A stretch of DNA of 5,732 nt from an uncultured Solirubrobacteraceae bacterium (GTDB lineage: Bacteria; Actinomycetota; Thermoleophilia; Solirubrobacterales; Solirubrobacteraceae). Numbering within the stretch: position 1 is the first letter of the stretch; every line of letters starts with the position of its first letter. Positions 1 to 5,657 of the stretch are shown here, one piece after another. The stretch lies in the NCBI GenBank assembly GCA_955652215.1, contig CATPAX010000142.1:1-5732 (forward strand). Reading direction: 5' to 3'. A program made the translations under genes and the position numbers. The notes under the pieces were generated by a model, which had not been told where the DNA came from, ran no database searches, and was given only the letters and a program-made list of their open reading frames with translations.

Positions 1-328
1 GCGCGAACTTCGTCGGCGACGCCCCGTTGAGGTCCCGTTGGAGTTTCTGCATCAGCTCTGCTGCATCCAGCCTGCCGTCGCGGATTCGCGTCCTGTATCG
101 ACGGTGAAAGAGCGGCCCGCAGCCATCCTGGTAACCCCGCACGTCTTGTGAGCTGACGTCCGGTGGATAGCTCAAGAGCGCCGGCAGCGGAGGATCCAGC
201 GACCCCGTCACCTCCCGCCGACGCATCGGAGTCGTGCGCCACATGTAATCCCAGGACGTGAGCGCGATCCCGAAGGGCCAACTCGCGGCGGTCAACCAGC
301 CGCTGGTCGCCATTTGGCGCTTGGACAT
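1..328 (-). CDS. Conserved actinobacterial-type protein, N-terminal part (runs off left edge)
   Basis: Reading the minus strand from an ATG at 328-326 gives 109 codons without a stop before the window edge, so the C-terminus is missing. The protein starts MSKRQMATSGW and has a moderately hydrophobic stretch rich in Trp, Ala and Leu at residues 10-30 that could be a signal anchor or an amphipathic segment. It continues with the polar block WRTTPMRRREVTGSLD (about 30-45), a Pro-rich stretch (46-60), and GPLFHRRYRTRIRDGRLDAA near residues 72-92. The block GPLFHRRYRTRI followed by an Asp/Leu-rich helix and a SPTKFA-like segment resembles uncharacterised actinobacterial proteins whose downstream half may be a START/polyketide-cyclase-like or DUF1990-like domain; that is memory-based and weak. 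No strong ribosome binding site precedes the ATG, and a second in-frame ATG lies at 313. It is divergent from the small membrane protein at 473-646. That it is coding is fairly sure; its function is unknown. Confidence 0.72.
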   Translation of the reverse strand, partial: MSKRQMATSGWLTAASWPFGIALTSWDYMWRTTPMRRREVTGSLDPPLPALLSYPPDVSSQDVRGYQDGCGPLFHRRYRTRIRDGRLDAAELMQKLQRDLNGASPTKFA

Positions 329-352
329 GACTACCACATACCCACTAACAAC

Positions 353-386
353 GCTGAACCAGCACGTTCAGCTCTCGGCAACCGAG
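353..386. repeat. Two adjacent hairpins in a divergent intergenic region
   Basis: GCTGAAC (353-359) pairs perfectly with GTTCAGC (366-372) around a 6-base loop. It is followed at once by CTCGG (374-378) and CCGAG (382-386) around a 3-base loop. Both lie between the divergent genes ending at 328 and starting near 473, about 25 bases upstream of the minus-strand start. They could be an operator, a 5' leader structure of the left gene, or chance in GC-rich DNA. No T-run follows on either strand, so a classical terminator is unlikely. No convincing -35/-10 pair was seen in 329-472. Confidence 0.35.
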
Positions 387-472
387 GGTAGGGTCAGCGG
401 AACTCCTCCCCCCGCCGAGCTCACGCAGAGTTGACGAAGCGCCTCCACAACGCCGGGCTACGCGCCTGGCAC

Positions 473-646
473 ATGCAGTGCCTCTCGCTCGGATCCGTGG
501 GACTGTGCGTGGCGCTTTGGATCCGGGCCAAGACCGTCGACCAGGACGAGCGCGGCAACGCCGAGCGCCGCGCCCTGTTTGTCGGCTTGTGGCCGCCCAC
601 CATCTGGCTGATCGGCGACTCAATCGAGCGCCAGGAACAGCGTTAG
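473..646 (+). CDS. Small two-helix membrane protein (57 aa)
   Basis: A short ORF encodes a 57-residue protein from ATG 473. The frame stays open upstream to a TTG at 431, which would give 71 residues; neither start has a clear ribosome binding site. The first hydrophobic segment (about residues 3-18, LSLGSVGLCVALWIRA) is followed by an acidic linker, the signature GNAERRALFVGLWPPT (about 28-43) and a second hydrophobic segment ending WLIGDSIE, then a short charged tail. The pattern GNAERR-x-(L/I)-FVG-x-W-x-PT is one I recall from small membrane proteins common in actinobacteria, often annotated only as hypothetical. This is why I call this strand coding and treat the overlapping antisense frame of 137 codons (Arg-rich, low-information) as a shadow. 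Role unknown; it sits divergent from the left-edge gene and alone on its strand. Confidence 0.62.
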   Translation: MQCLSLGSVGLCVALWIRAKTVDQDERGNAERRALFVGLWPPTIWLIGDSIERQEQR

Positions 647-942
647 CGCGACGGGCACCAGAACCAGCGCCCGGCCGGCGCTCGACCTCGAACAGACAAT
701 CGCCACGGCAATCGAGCTGGCCTTCACCGCACAGGCACGGCACAGTTATCACTTCCAAAGCATTCCACCCGCTACTGAGTGTCGAGACGCACGGGTACGT
801 AGCCCGTCGATGCGCAAGGCACAGAGCTGTGCGGTGATATCGACCGAGGAAGCCGTTGACTCCTCTGCTCTATCGCGCATCCGTCCATTCGCGGCCGAGG
901 TGAGGAACCCTCCAGCAACGGTTCAATTTGAGGGAGAGCGAC
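647..942. other. Intergenic stretch without a convincing gene
   Basis: This stretch of 296 bases separates the small membrane protein from the SRPBCC gene. Frames open here look like shadows: they are Arg/Pro/Ala-rich, have no recognisable motif, and the longest overlap the SRPBCC gene. A TTGACT at 856-861 resembles a -35 box, but no TAnnnT lies 16-18 bases downstream. The stretch holds the dyad elements described at 791-844 and the ribosome binding site of the SRPBCC gene at 931-938. Confidence 0.5.
791..844. repeat. Two dyad-symmetric elements upstream of the SRPBCC gene
   Basis: ACGGG (791-795) and CCCGT (803-807) flank the self-complementary TACGTA (796-801). Directly after this, GCACAG (819-824) and CTGTGC (827-832) form a 14-base near-perfect palindrome with a 2-base centre. 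It is nested between TCGAT (807-811) and ATCGA (839-843), which are also complementary. The two lie about 100-150 bases upstream of the ATG at 943. A compact palindrome in this position is compatible with a repressor operator, but no promoter could be placed around it. Function is inference only. Confidence 0.3.
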
Positions 943-1425
943 ATGACTGACATCACCATCGAGCGCACGTATCCGACCACCGCCGAACGCGTCTGGGAGC
1001 TCTGGACGACGCCCGAGGGGATCGAACAATGGTGGGCGCCGCACGGATTCGAGGCAAAGGTGGCGAAGCTCCAGCTTGAGCAGGGCGGCGAGCTGCACCA
1101 CTCGTTGACCGCGATCGCGCCGGACCAGATCGAATTCATGAAGAACGCGGGTCTTCCGCTGACCACCCACGCGCGCAAGCGCTTCACCGAGGTCGAGCCT
1201 CCACGTCGCCTCGTCTACGTGTCCGAGGTTGACTTCGTACCGGGGCGCCAGCCCTACGAACATCTGACGACAATCGAGCTGAGTCCGCAGGACGAGGGCG
1301 TGTGCGTGGTGATGACGGTCGAGCCGATGCACGACGAAGACTGGACGCAGCGGCTCGTTGCCGGCCGCAAGAACGAGCTCGACAACCTCGGGCGGCTAAT
1401 CACGGGCGAGACGTCGAGCGCCTGA
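943..1425 (+). CDS. SRPBCC domain protein (AHSA1 / activator of Hsp90 ATPase-like)
   Basis: The product has 160 residues, the usual size of a single-domain AHSA1-type SRPBCC (START-like, hydrophobic-cavity) protein. The N-terminal strand and helix show the family pattern ITIERTYPTTAERVWELWTT, followed by PEGIEQWWAPHGFEAKV (about 24-40). The mid part PPRRLVYVSEVDF (near residues 87-99) and the TTIEL...VCVVMTVEPMHDEDW strands lead into a C-terminal helix around WTQRLVAGRKNELDNL. Such proteins bind hydrophobic ligands or act as cyclase/aromatase-like or stress proteins in the cytoplasm; the ligand cannot be told from sequence. The start is ATG 943 because AGGGAGAG at 931-938 precedes it by 4 bases; an in-frame TTG at 928 would put that site inside the gene. 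The gene stands alone on its strand and converges on the acyltransferase 88 bases away. No ArsR-type regulator, a common partner of this family, is next to it. Confidence 0.9.
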   Translation: MTDITIERTYPTTAERVWELWTTPEGIEQWWAPHGFEAKVAKLQLEQGGELHHSLTAIAPDQIEFMKNAGLPLTTHARKRFTEVEPPRRLVYVSEVDFVPGRQPYEHLTTIELSPQDEGVCVVMTVEPMHDEDWTQRLVAGRKNELDNLGRLITGETSSA

Positions 1426-1513
1426 CGGGGGTGGACCGCTCGATCCAGTCGTCACGGATGTGGCCTGCACTCGGAATCGCGTGGGTGTTCAGGGCGGAGC
1501 CGAGTCCTGAGCA

Positions 1514-2531
1514 CTAGCTGAATCGGGGCTCGGTCCGGTGCTCGTCGATCCAGGCATCGATGCGCGTCCACCATTCGTTCAGCCACCCGACCTGCTGCTC
1601 GAGATCCGTCGGAATCTCCTCCGCTGGCACCAGCCACATGCGCGTGTAGAGCGTCCGGCCGATCGGCGCATCGCGCCAGAGCTCGAGCGGATAGGCCGCC
1701 AGCCCGAGCCCTGTGTGCGCAGCAAACACAACTGGCGCCCCAGGGCTCCCTCGAAGCGAGGCCTGAACTCCCGACGGTCGCGGCGGCAGCACATGAGACA
1801 TGCGCTGGGCGACTCGCGCGGCCCGCCGCTGTCCCCTACGCCCCAGCGAGCGGATCGCCCGCCTCCGGCGCTCTGGCGTGAAGTTGCCGCCCTCCGGAAA
1901 CTGCAGCAGAGCGCCCCTGCTCTCCAGCTTCGAGCTCACCGTTTCAATTCGAGCCTCGCAGCCCTCGGTGTCCTCCGGATCGAGGACCACGTGAGGCAGG
2001 CGATGAGCGATCAGGTCGATGCCGGGATCAATCGCCAGCGTCTGTTTGAAGACGATGCTCGGCCGCCGTCCGAAGCGCGAGAGCAGCTGATCGACCAGGA
2101 AGATCGTGTCGGCCGGGCCCGCGTGGCGGCTGAGGACGATCAAGGGGTCCGGCGACTCGAGCGCCGCGATCGCCTCGCCTGACGCCTCCTCCTGGAGGTT
2201 GATTCTGAGCAGGGATCGCACAGGGTCCGCGATGCCGTGGACGAACCAGCGCAGTAGTCGCCAGTGCACGAGCTGGAGGCCCTCGGTGCCCAGCAGCGCG
2301 CCGCCTGCGCTTGCGGCCCACAGCGCTCCGCAGGCCGCCATCACCGCGAGCTCGCGCGCGAAGTACCTGATAGCCAGAATGGGCAAGGATCGCCGGCTGC
2401 GAGCGGCCAGTCAGCTTCGCGGCGAGCGCTCCGATCAAGAGCAGCAGTGGCGACAGCGCCAGGAATACGACCGAAAGCGCGAGCCAGACCGTGACGGTCA
2501 CAGGCCGGCGCATCCAGGCAGGCGGAATCAC
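1514..2531 (-). CDS. PlsC-like lysophospholipid acyltransferase (LPLAT family), frameshifted near the N-terminus
   Basis: The expected product has about 338 residues. Its N-terminus (GTG 2531, MIPPAWMRRPVTVTVW) contains one strong membrane segment, about residues 13-38 (VWLALSVVFLALSPLLLLIGALAA). The rest is in another frame beginning near 2386 and continues IRYFARELAV. It carries the catalytic HX4D motif as RHAGPAD (His about 136, Asp about 141), the FPEGGNFTPERRRRAI motif (about 211-226) that binds the phosphate of the acceptor, and a VVFAAHTGLG strand. This defines acyltransferases that move an acyl chain to a lysophospholipid or glycerol-3-phosphate derivative at the inner membrane face. 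The two frames join if one base is removed from the CCC run (minus strand) at 2383-2381. The GTG start overlaps the patatin stop as GTGA, with GGAGG 4 bases before it. All motifs lie in the intact downstream piece. The exact acceptor is unknown. Confidence 0.85.
2381..2383 (-). other. Apparent +1 frameshift in the acyltransferase
   Basis: The membrane-helix frame (AAKLTGRSQPAIL) and the catalytic-domain frame (ILAIRYFARELAV) cross here. Dropping one C from the minus-strand CCC run gives a continuous reading SQPAILAILAIRYF. From GTG 2531 to the stop at 1514 there are 1018 bases, one more than a multiple of three, consistent with a single extra base. A homopolymer location favours a base-call error, but a real recent mutation is possible. 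Confidence 0.7.
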
Positions 2532-2542
2532 ATTGCCTCCAG
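2528..2542 (-). promoter_or_regulatory. Stop/start overlap with ribosome binding site (translational coupling)
   Basis: On the minus strand the patatin frame ends ...CTGGAGGCAATGTGA. GGAGG (2540-2536) lies 4 bases before GTG (2531-2529), and the last bases GTGA are both start of the acyltransferase and stop of the patatin. The later in-frame ATG at 2513 has no ribosome binding site. The 4-base overlap indicates one transcript and probable coupled translation. Confidence 0.7.
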
Positions 2543-3374
2543 GTAGCGGAGCGACGCTTCGTAGGCGCCGTCGATCTGGCGCTGCACGTCGCCCGCTGCG
2601 GCGTACGCGGAGCTGTCCAGCGATGTCGTTGTAGGCCGGGGCGGCCGATCCTCCGGTGGGAAGCACGTGCATACGCACGCCGTCCGGCAGCGAAGCGAGG
2701 TCTCCGGCAAACCGATGGCGTCGCGCCACCTCGAAGGCGACGAGGCCGACCTCCCAGGGCCACCGCGCCGGCCGCAGCGCTTGCTCCAGGCGACCGACTT
2801 GGAGCACGTAGATCGTCTTCGCGCCGAGGGCCACAGCCCGGCTCACAGGAATCGAGTTCACGATCCCGCCGTCGATGAAATGCTCATCGCCGATCCTGAC
2901 CGGCGGCAGGAGGCCCGGCACAGCGCAGGACGCGAGCAGCACGTCCGCAAGCGGTCCTCGGTCGAACCAGTGCTCGGCGGCGCGCTCGATCGAGGCGGCG
3001 ACGCACTGAAATGGGGTCGAGAGGTCCTCGACTCGCTGCACCGGAAGCGCCTCCCTGAGCCGGTCGCGAAGCTCCCCGAACGACTCGAGATGGGTGCCGC
3101 TTCGCGCCAGAATGCCCACTCGACGCAAGGCGTCGCTCCGGGAGCGCCCCGCCCGTGCCGTCTCGCGCCATAGTTCGGTCAGCCGCTCGACGCCGGAGGT
3201 GGTCTGGTCGGCGGCGAAGAACGCGCCGTTGACCGCGCCCACCGATGTGCCCAGCACGACATCGGCCACGATCGCGCGCTGCGCCAGGGCATGCAGCATC
3301 CCCACCTCGTGCGCCCCCAGGACGCCCCTTCCTCCTAGTACGAATGCCAGCTCGAACCGACCGGTCGCTTGCAC
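2528..3374 (-). CDS. Patatin-like phospholipase, frameshifted near the C-terminus
   Basis: The expected product has about 281 residues and belongs to the bacterial patatin-like (RssA/YlbK-type) serine lipid hydrolases. Visible from GTG 3374 are the oxyanion loop FVLGGRGVLGAHEVGML (11-27), the nucleophile elbow GTSVG with Ser44, and the catalytic Asp167 in IDGGIVNSIP, forming the Ser-Asp dyad. It would hydrolyse acyl esters of phospholipids in the cytoplasm or at the membrane. The third Gly normal in this loop (GGGG) is Arg16 here. GTG 3374 is chosen over GTG 3404 because AGGA at 3386-3383 precedes it by 8 bases and the shorter N-terminus fits the family. After PTGGSAAPAYNDIAGQLR the frame shifts; the natural ending (YAAAGDVQRQIDGAYEASLRYLEAM, split here in prose at the shift point) lies in the neighbouring frame. 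It is first in an operon with the acyltransferase. Unrepaired, the frame runs to 2028 as a meaningless fusion. Confidence 0.85.
2603..2609 (-). other. Apparent +1 frameshift in the patatin gene
   Basis: On the minus strand the sequence reads CAG CTC CGC G TAC GCC. Removing one G restores QLRYAAAGDV, where QLRY matches the family-typical QLRY following YND. In the given frame it becomes QLRVRRSGRR, an Arg-rich out-of-frame tail. The distance from GTG 3374 to the stop at 2528 is 847 bases, one over a multiple of three. The downstream piece keeps a natural family ending and the expected stop/start overlap, so the loss of frame is either recent or a sequencing indel. Confidence 0.7.
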
Positions 3375-3461
3375 TGCACTGGTCCTACCCCGCCCCGCCC
3401 TCACCGAGTGCAGGAATGCGTGCTCATCCCAAGCGCCCTACGCGCCGATATATGGAGTCTC
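3375..3461. promoter_or_regulatory. Divergent promoter region between the lipid operon and the 3D-domain gene
   Basis: These 87 bases separate the likely starts of the minus-strand patatin (3374) and the plus-strand 3D-domain gene (3462), so they must hold promoters for both unless starts lie further out. A short AT-rich island, GATATATGG, sits at 3448-3456, just before the plus-strand start. GGAG at 3454-3457 is the ribosome binding site for GTG 3462. No clean -35/-10 pair could be assigned on either strand. Confidence 0.4.
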
Positions 3462-4295
3462 GTGGTCCCCAGCGCGAAACGACAGCTCGCTCGCTTGGTG
3501 GCGTGCGCGTGCGCGCTCCTGCTGCTTGGCGTGAGCGGAGCCGTGGCATGGGCGGCAGGCAGTGCTTCGCCGCCATCTGGCGGTGCGCCGATCGGAGGTC
3601 TTGCTCCGACCCACACGCCGGTGAAGGTGCCGCGCGGGCCCGGCAAGCACGCTCATGGCAGATGGCTCACCGCGGTGACGATCACCGAATATTGGCCAGC
3701 GCCCGAGGCATGGTTCGTCGGCAAGCCCGTGAGCGTCACGGGCTTGAGCGGAAAGCACCGCATCGACTGGCTCTACTCGGCGACCGGAGTGTCGATGCAG
3801 GGCGACGGCCTCGGCCTCGACGGCCAGATGTACCACATCAATTCACTTGGCAGCGGCGGTTGGGTGACCGCCTCGGGAGCCCCCACGGATCCCTCCGACG
3901 GCTGGGCGGGGGGCTCGCCATATTGGCGGGCCGGCGGATACTGGGCAACGTCAAGCGGGGCGGTCACGTTTCCGCTCGCGAGCGGCGGATGGTCGGCGGG
4001 TGTAGGCCGACGATACGTATCCCTACCGGGCGTGACATTCGCGCCCGGGCCATCGCTTCCGCTTAGCTTCTATCGCTCTATTGCGGTCGATCCGCGGCTG
4101 ATTCCGCTCGGTAGCCGCGTGTATGTTCCCGCGTACCGGAACGACGGTTACGGCGGCTGGTTCGCAGCCCAGGACACCGGCGGGGCGATTACGGGCCATC
4201 ACATCGACGTCTACCGCTCGCCCCCGTCAAGCCGCAATGACAGTGGCCAGTATCTGACCGGGCAGCGCATCCTCGTTCTCGCCCCAGCCCGCTGA
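3462..4295 (+). CDS. Secreted 3D (Asp-Asp-Asp) domain protein, probable cell-wall-active enzyme
   Basis: The product has 277 residues. The N-terminus shows a classical signal peptide: basic residues K6, R7, R11, then a hydrophobic core (LVACACALLLLGVSGAVAWA, to about residue 31) and an AxA-type cleavage region, with no lipobox. A Pro/Gly-rich linker follows, then a Trp/Gly-rich domain containing ITEYWPAPEAWFVG and GWAGGSPYWRAGGYW. At about 195-277 there is a 3D domain: IAVDPRLIPLGSRVYVP (Asp210), AAQDTGGAITGHHIDVY (Asp238, Asp249) and a QYLTGQRILV end. These three Asp residues match the active-site type of MltA-like and RpfB/YocH-associated 3D domains, double-psi beta-barrels acting on peptidoglycan. 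The start GTG 3462 has GGAG 4 bases upstream; GTG 3420 with AGGA (3412-3415) is an alternative adding 14 residues. It heads a plus-strand run, with the next start 25 bases after its stop. Confidence 0.88.
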   Translation: MVPSAKRQLARLVACACALLLLGVSGAVAWAAGSASPPSGGAPIGGLAPTHTPVKVPRGPGKHAHGRWLTAVTITEYWPAPEAWFVGKPVSVTGLSGKHRIDWLYSATGVSMQGDGLGLDGQMYHINSLGSGGWVTASGAPTDPSDGWAGGSPYWRAGGYWATSSGAVTFPLASGGWSAGVGRRYVSLPGVTFAPGPSLPLSFYRSIAVDPRLIPLGSRVYVPAYRNDGYGGWFAAQDTGGAITGHHIDVYRSPPSSRNDSGQYLTGQRILVLAPAR

Positions 4296-4304
4296 CGGTC
4301 CAAC

Positions 4305-4320
4305 TAGACTCTCCACTGCG
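4305..4320 (+). promoter_or_regulatory. Possible -10 box just upstream of the membrane protein gene
   Basis: TAGACT at 4305-4310 fits the TAnnnT form of a -10 element and ends 10 bases before ATG 4321. No ribosome binding site exists in the 25-base gap. The combination would allow a near-leaderless transcript, a common arrangement in actinobacteria. No -35 box is evident, so this is weak. Confidence 0.25.
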
Positions 4321-4944
4321 ATGGCCAAGCAGCAGCGGATGATGCGAATCGAGCAGCGTGGTGCGATGGCTGCGATCCAGCAGCTCGAGGCTCGCTCCGA
4401 CGAGGAGCTCGAAGCCGAGACCAAGTTCAAGGCGCACGCCCAGGCGATCCTCGGTGCGCGAGCTGCTGAGCGTTACGACGCGAAGGCTGCCCGAGCACAC
4501 TTCCAGAGAGCGCTGGTGGCCGCGCGGCCCCAGGAGCGAATGCAGATACGGCGAATGGCTGACGCTTCGCTGGCCCTCGCCGAGCGACGTGCGTCGGACC
4601 TCAAGCGCGCCACCGAGCGGTTGGGCGTCGACGCGCCCACCAACCGGCAGCTGCGCGGCATGAAGCTCTTGGGCCTGATCGCGCCGCCGGCCAGCGCCGG
4701 GACGATCGCCAGGGTCAGAGGGATCTTGCTGATCATCACGCTGATCATCGTGATCATCGCGATCGGAGTGGGCCTCGTCGAGCTCGTAGGGGTTGCGACG
4801 GGAGGGATCTCGTTCGATCTGGCGATCTTCTGGGGAATCCTGCTCGTGCTCGTCGTTCTCGGCGTGCTTGCGTTCTTCGGGCGCAGAAAGCAGAAGCGCG
4901 CGCAGGCGGAGCGCGCAGAGCAGATCGCCGCCCGCACGCGCTGA
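4321..4944 (+). CDS. Unrecognised membrane protein with helical N-terminal region and two C-terminal membrane helices
   Basis: I do not recognise this 207-residue protein. Residues 1-105 are charged and Ala-rich, with strong helix propensity (Glu/Gln/Arg/Ala; few Pro or Gly). The stretch AERYDAKAARAHFQRALVAA around 49-68 has the spacing of a TPR-like helical hairpin, but no full repeat series is seen. A linker (GVDAPTNRQLRGMK) leads to two membrane segments at about 134-156 (GILLIITLIIVIIAIGVGLV) and 168-187 (LAIFWGILLVLVVLGVLAFF). They are followed by a very basic tail, GRRKQKRAQAERAEQIAARTR in part. The basic tail and positive-inside rule suggest both ends are cytoplasmic. The ATG at 4321 lacks a ribosome binding site. 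It lies 25 bases after the 3D-domain gene and 10 bases before the SRAP gene, so co-transcription with the latter is likely. The helical region could bind a partner protein; that is inference. Confidence 0.8.
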   Translation: MAKQQRMMRIEQRGAMAAIQQLEARSDEELEAETKFKAHAQAILGARAAERYDAKAARAHFQRALVAARPQERMQIRRMADASLALAERRASDLKRATERLGVDAPTNRQLRGMKLLGLIAPPASAGTIARVRGILLIITLIIVIIAIGVGLVELVGVATGGISFDLAIFWGILLVLVVLGVLAFFGRRKQKRAQAERAEQIAARTR

Positions 4945-4954
4945 GCGGTCGGAA

Positions 4955-5650
4955 ATGTGCGGCCGGTACACGCTCGCCGCGACCAACCTCGGTGTAGTGC
5001 GTGCGCGCTTCCCGATCGGAGAGGCTGTCGAGCTGCGCACGCGCTACAACGTCGCTCCCGGCGACGATGTGCTCGCCGTCACCACCGACCGTGAAGGTGC
5101 CTCGCGCGGTGAGCTTCTGCGCTGGGGCCTGGTGCCATCCTGGGCGCAGGCGCCTGACACCGGTCTGAAAATGATCAACGCTCGCGTCGAGACGGTGGCG
5201 CAGCGCCCGGCGTTCAGATCACAGCTCGAGCGCTTCCGCTGTCTGGTCATCGCGGACGGGTTCTATGAGTGGCAACGCTTGCCTGAAGGCCACAAGCAGG
5301 CCTTTCACATCAGGCGCCCAGATGGCGAGCTGTTCGCGTTCGCGGGGCTGTGGTCGATCTGGCACGGGGACGATGGCCAGAAGCTGCGCACCTGCACGAT
5401 CCTGACGACCGCCGCCAACCGTGCCCTGGCGCCCGTTCACGACCGGATGCCGATCATCCTCACCCGATCACAAGAGGCCGCCTGGATCGGCCGGGACGCC
5501 GCACCGCACGAGCTGCTCTCAGGCATCAAGGGGCTTCCTGCCTCCGAAGTCGAGCTGCGCCCGGTGGGGCCCGCCGTCAATGATGCCCGCTATGACGGGC
5601 CGGAGTGCCTCGAGCCTCCGGTTCCCAGCGGGCAGCAGGCGCTGTTCTGA
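4955..5650 (+). CDS. yedK: SRAP-domain protein (YedK/HMCES type), abasic-site DNA-protein crosslinker
   Basis: The 231-residue product is a full-length SRAP (SOS response-associated peptidase) protein. It begins MCGRYT, so removal of Met1 exposes the catalytic Cys2 that forms a thiazolidine crosslink with abasic sites in single-stranded DNA, shielding them from cleavage. Other conserved elements are RYNVAPG (Asn32), LLRWGLVPSW (54-63), the KMINARVET-xx-QRPAFR block (72-88), the active-site GFYEW (Glu105), TILTTAAN (148-155) and HDRMPIIL (His162). All key residues of the family are present. The ATG start at 4955 is fixed by the need for Cys at position 2; a weak GGA lies 2 bases before it. It follows the membrane protein stop by 10 bases, implying a shared transcript. 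No SOS (LexA) box was recognised upstream. It acts in DNA repair in the cytoplasm at replication forks. Confidence 0.95.
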   Translation: MCGRYTLAATNLGVVRARFPIGEAVELRTRYNVAPGDDVLAVTTDREGASRGELLRWGLVPSWAQAPDTGLKMINARVETVAQRPAFRSQLERFRCLVIADGFYEWQRLPEGHKQAFHIRRPDGELFAFAGLWSIWHGDDGQKLRTCTILTTAANRALAPVHDRMPIILTRSQEAAWIGRDAAPHELLSGIKGLPASEVELRPVGPAVNDARYDGPECLEPPVPSGQQALF

Positions 5651-5657
5651 TCGGGGG

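Noticed and set aside
345..758. 137-codon minus-strand open frame
   Set aside because: Arg/Gly/Ala-rich composition with no motif; it is antisense to the better supported small membrane protein at 473-646.
478..837. 119-codon plus-strand open frame
   Set aside because: Arg/Pro-rich, shifted against the small membrane protein frame, no recognisable pattern; a GC-rich shadow.
856..884. TTGACT as a -35 promoter element for the SRPBCC gene
   Set aside because: No TAnnnT at 16-18 bases downstream; TATCGC at 871 is only 9 bases away.
772..1332. 186-codon minus-strand open frame
   Set aside because: Antisense to the well-supported SRPBCC gene; Arg/His-rich shadow without motif.
1469..1505. ACTCGG/CCGAGT inverted repeat between the convergent genes as a bidirectional terminator
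   Set aside because: Only 6 bp with a 25-base loop and no T-run; expected by chance at this GC content.
1538..2182. 214-codon plus-strand open frame
   Set aside because: Antisense to the acyltransferase catalytic domain; Arg/Pro/Gln-rich shadow.
2028..2527. Continuation of the patatin frame as a long natural fusion protein of 458 residues
   Set aside because: Past about 2606 it is out of frame with the patatin ending, and past about 2383 it is Arg/Pro-rich antisense-like noise; only 2384-2531 is meaningful, as the acyltransferase N-terminus.
2381..2609. Programmed ribosomal frameshifting
   Set aside because: No slippery heptamer with a following structure could be identified, and two independent sites in one operon are better explained by indels.
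3245..4066. 273-codon plus-strand open frame overlapping the 3D-domain gene
   Set aside because: Arg-rich and out of frame with the signal peptide and 3D domain, which are clear in the neighbouring frame.
4189..5040. 283-codon minus-strand open frame rich in Asp, Arg and Gln
   Set aside because: Low-complexity reverse image of the membrane protein gene (hydrophobic ATC/GTG codons read as Asp/His/Arg); no motif.
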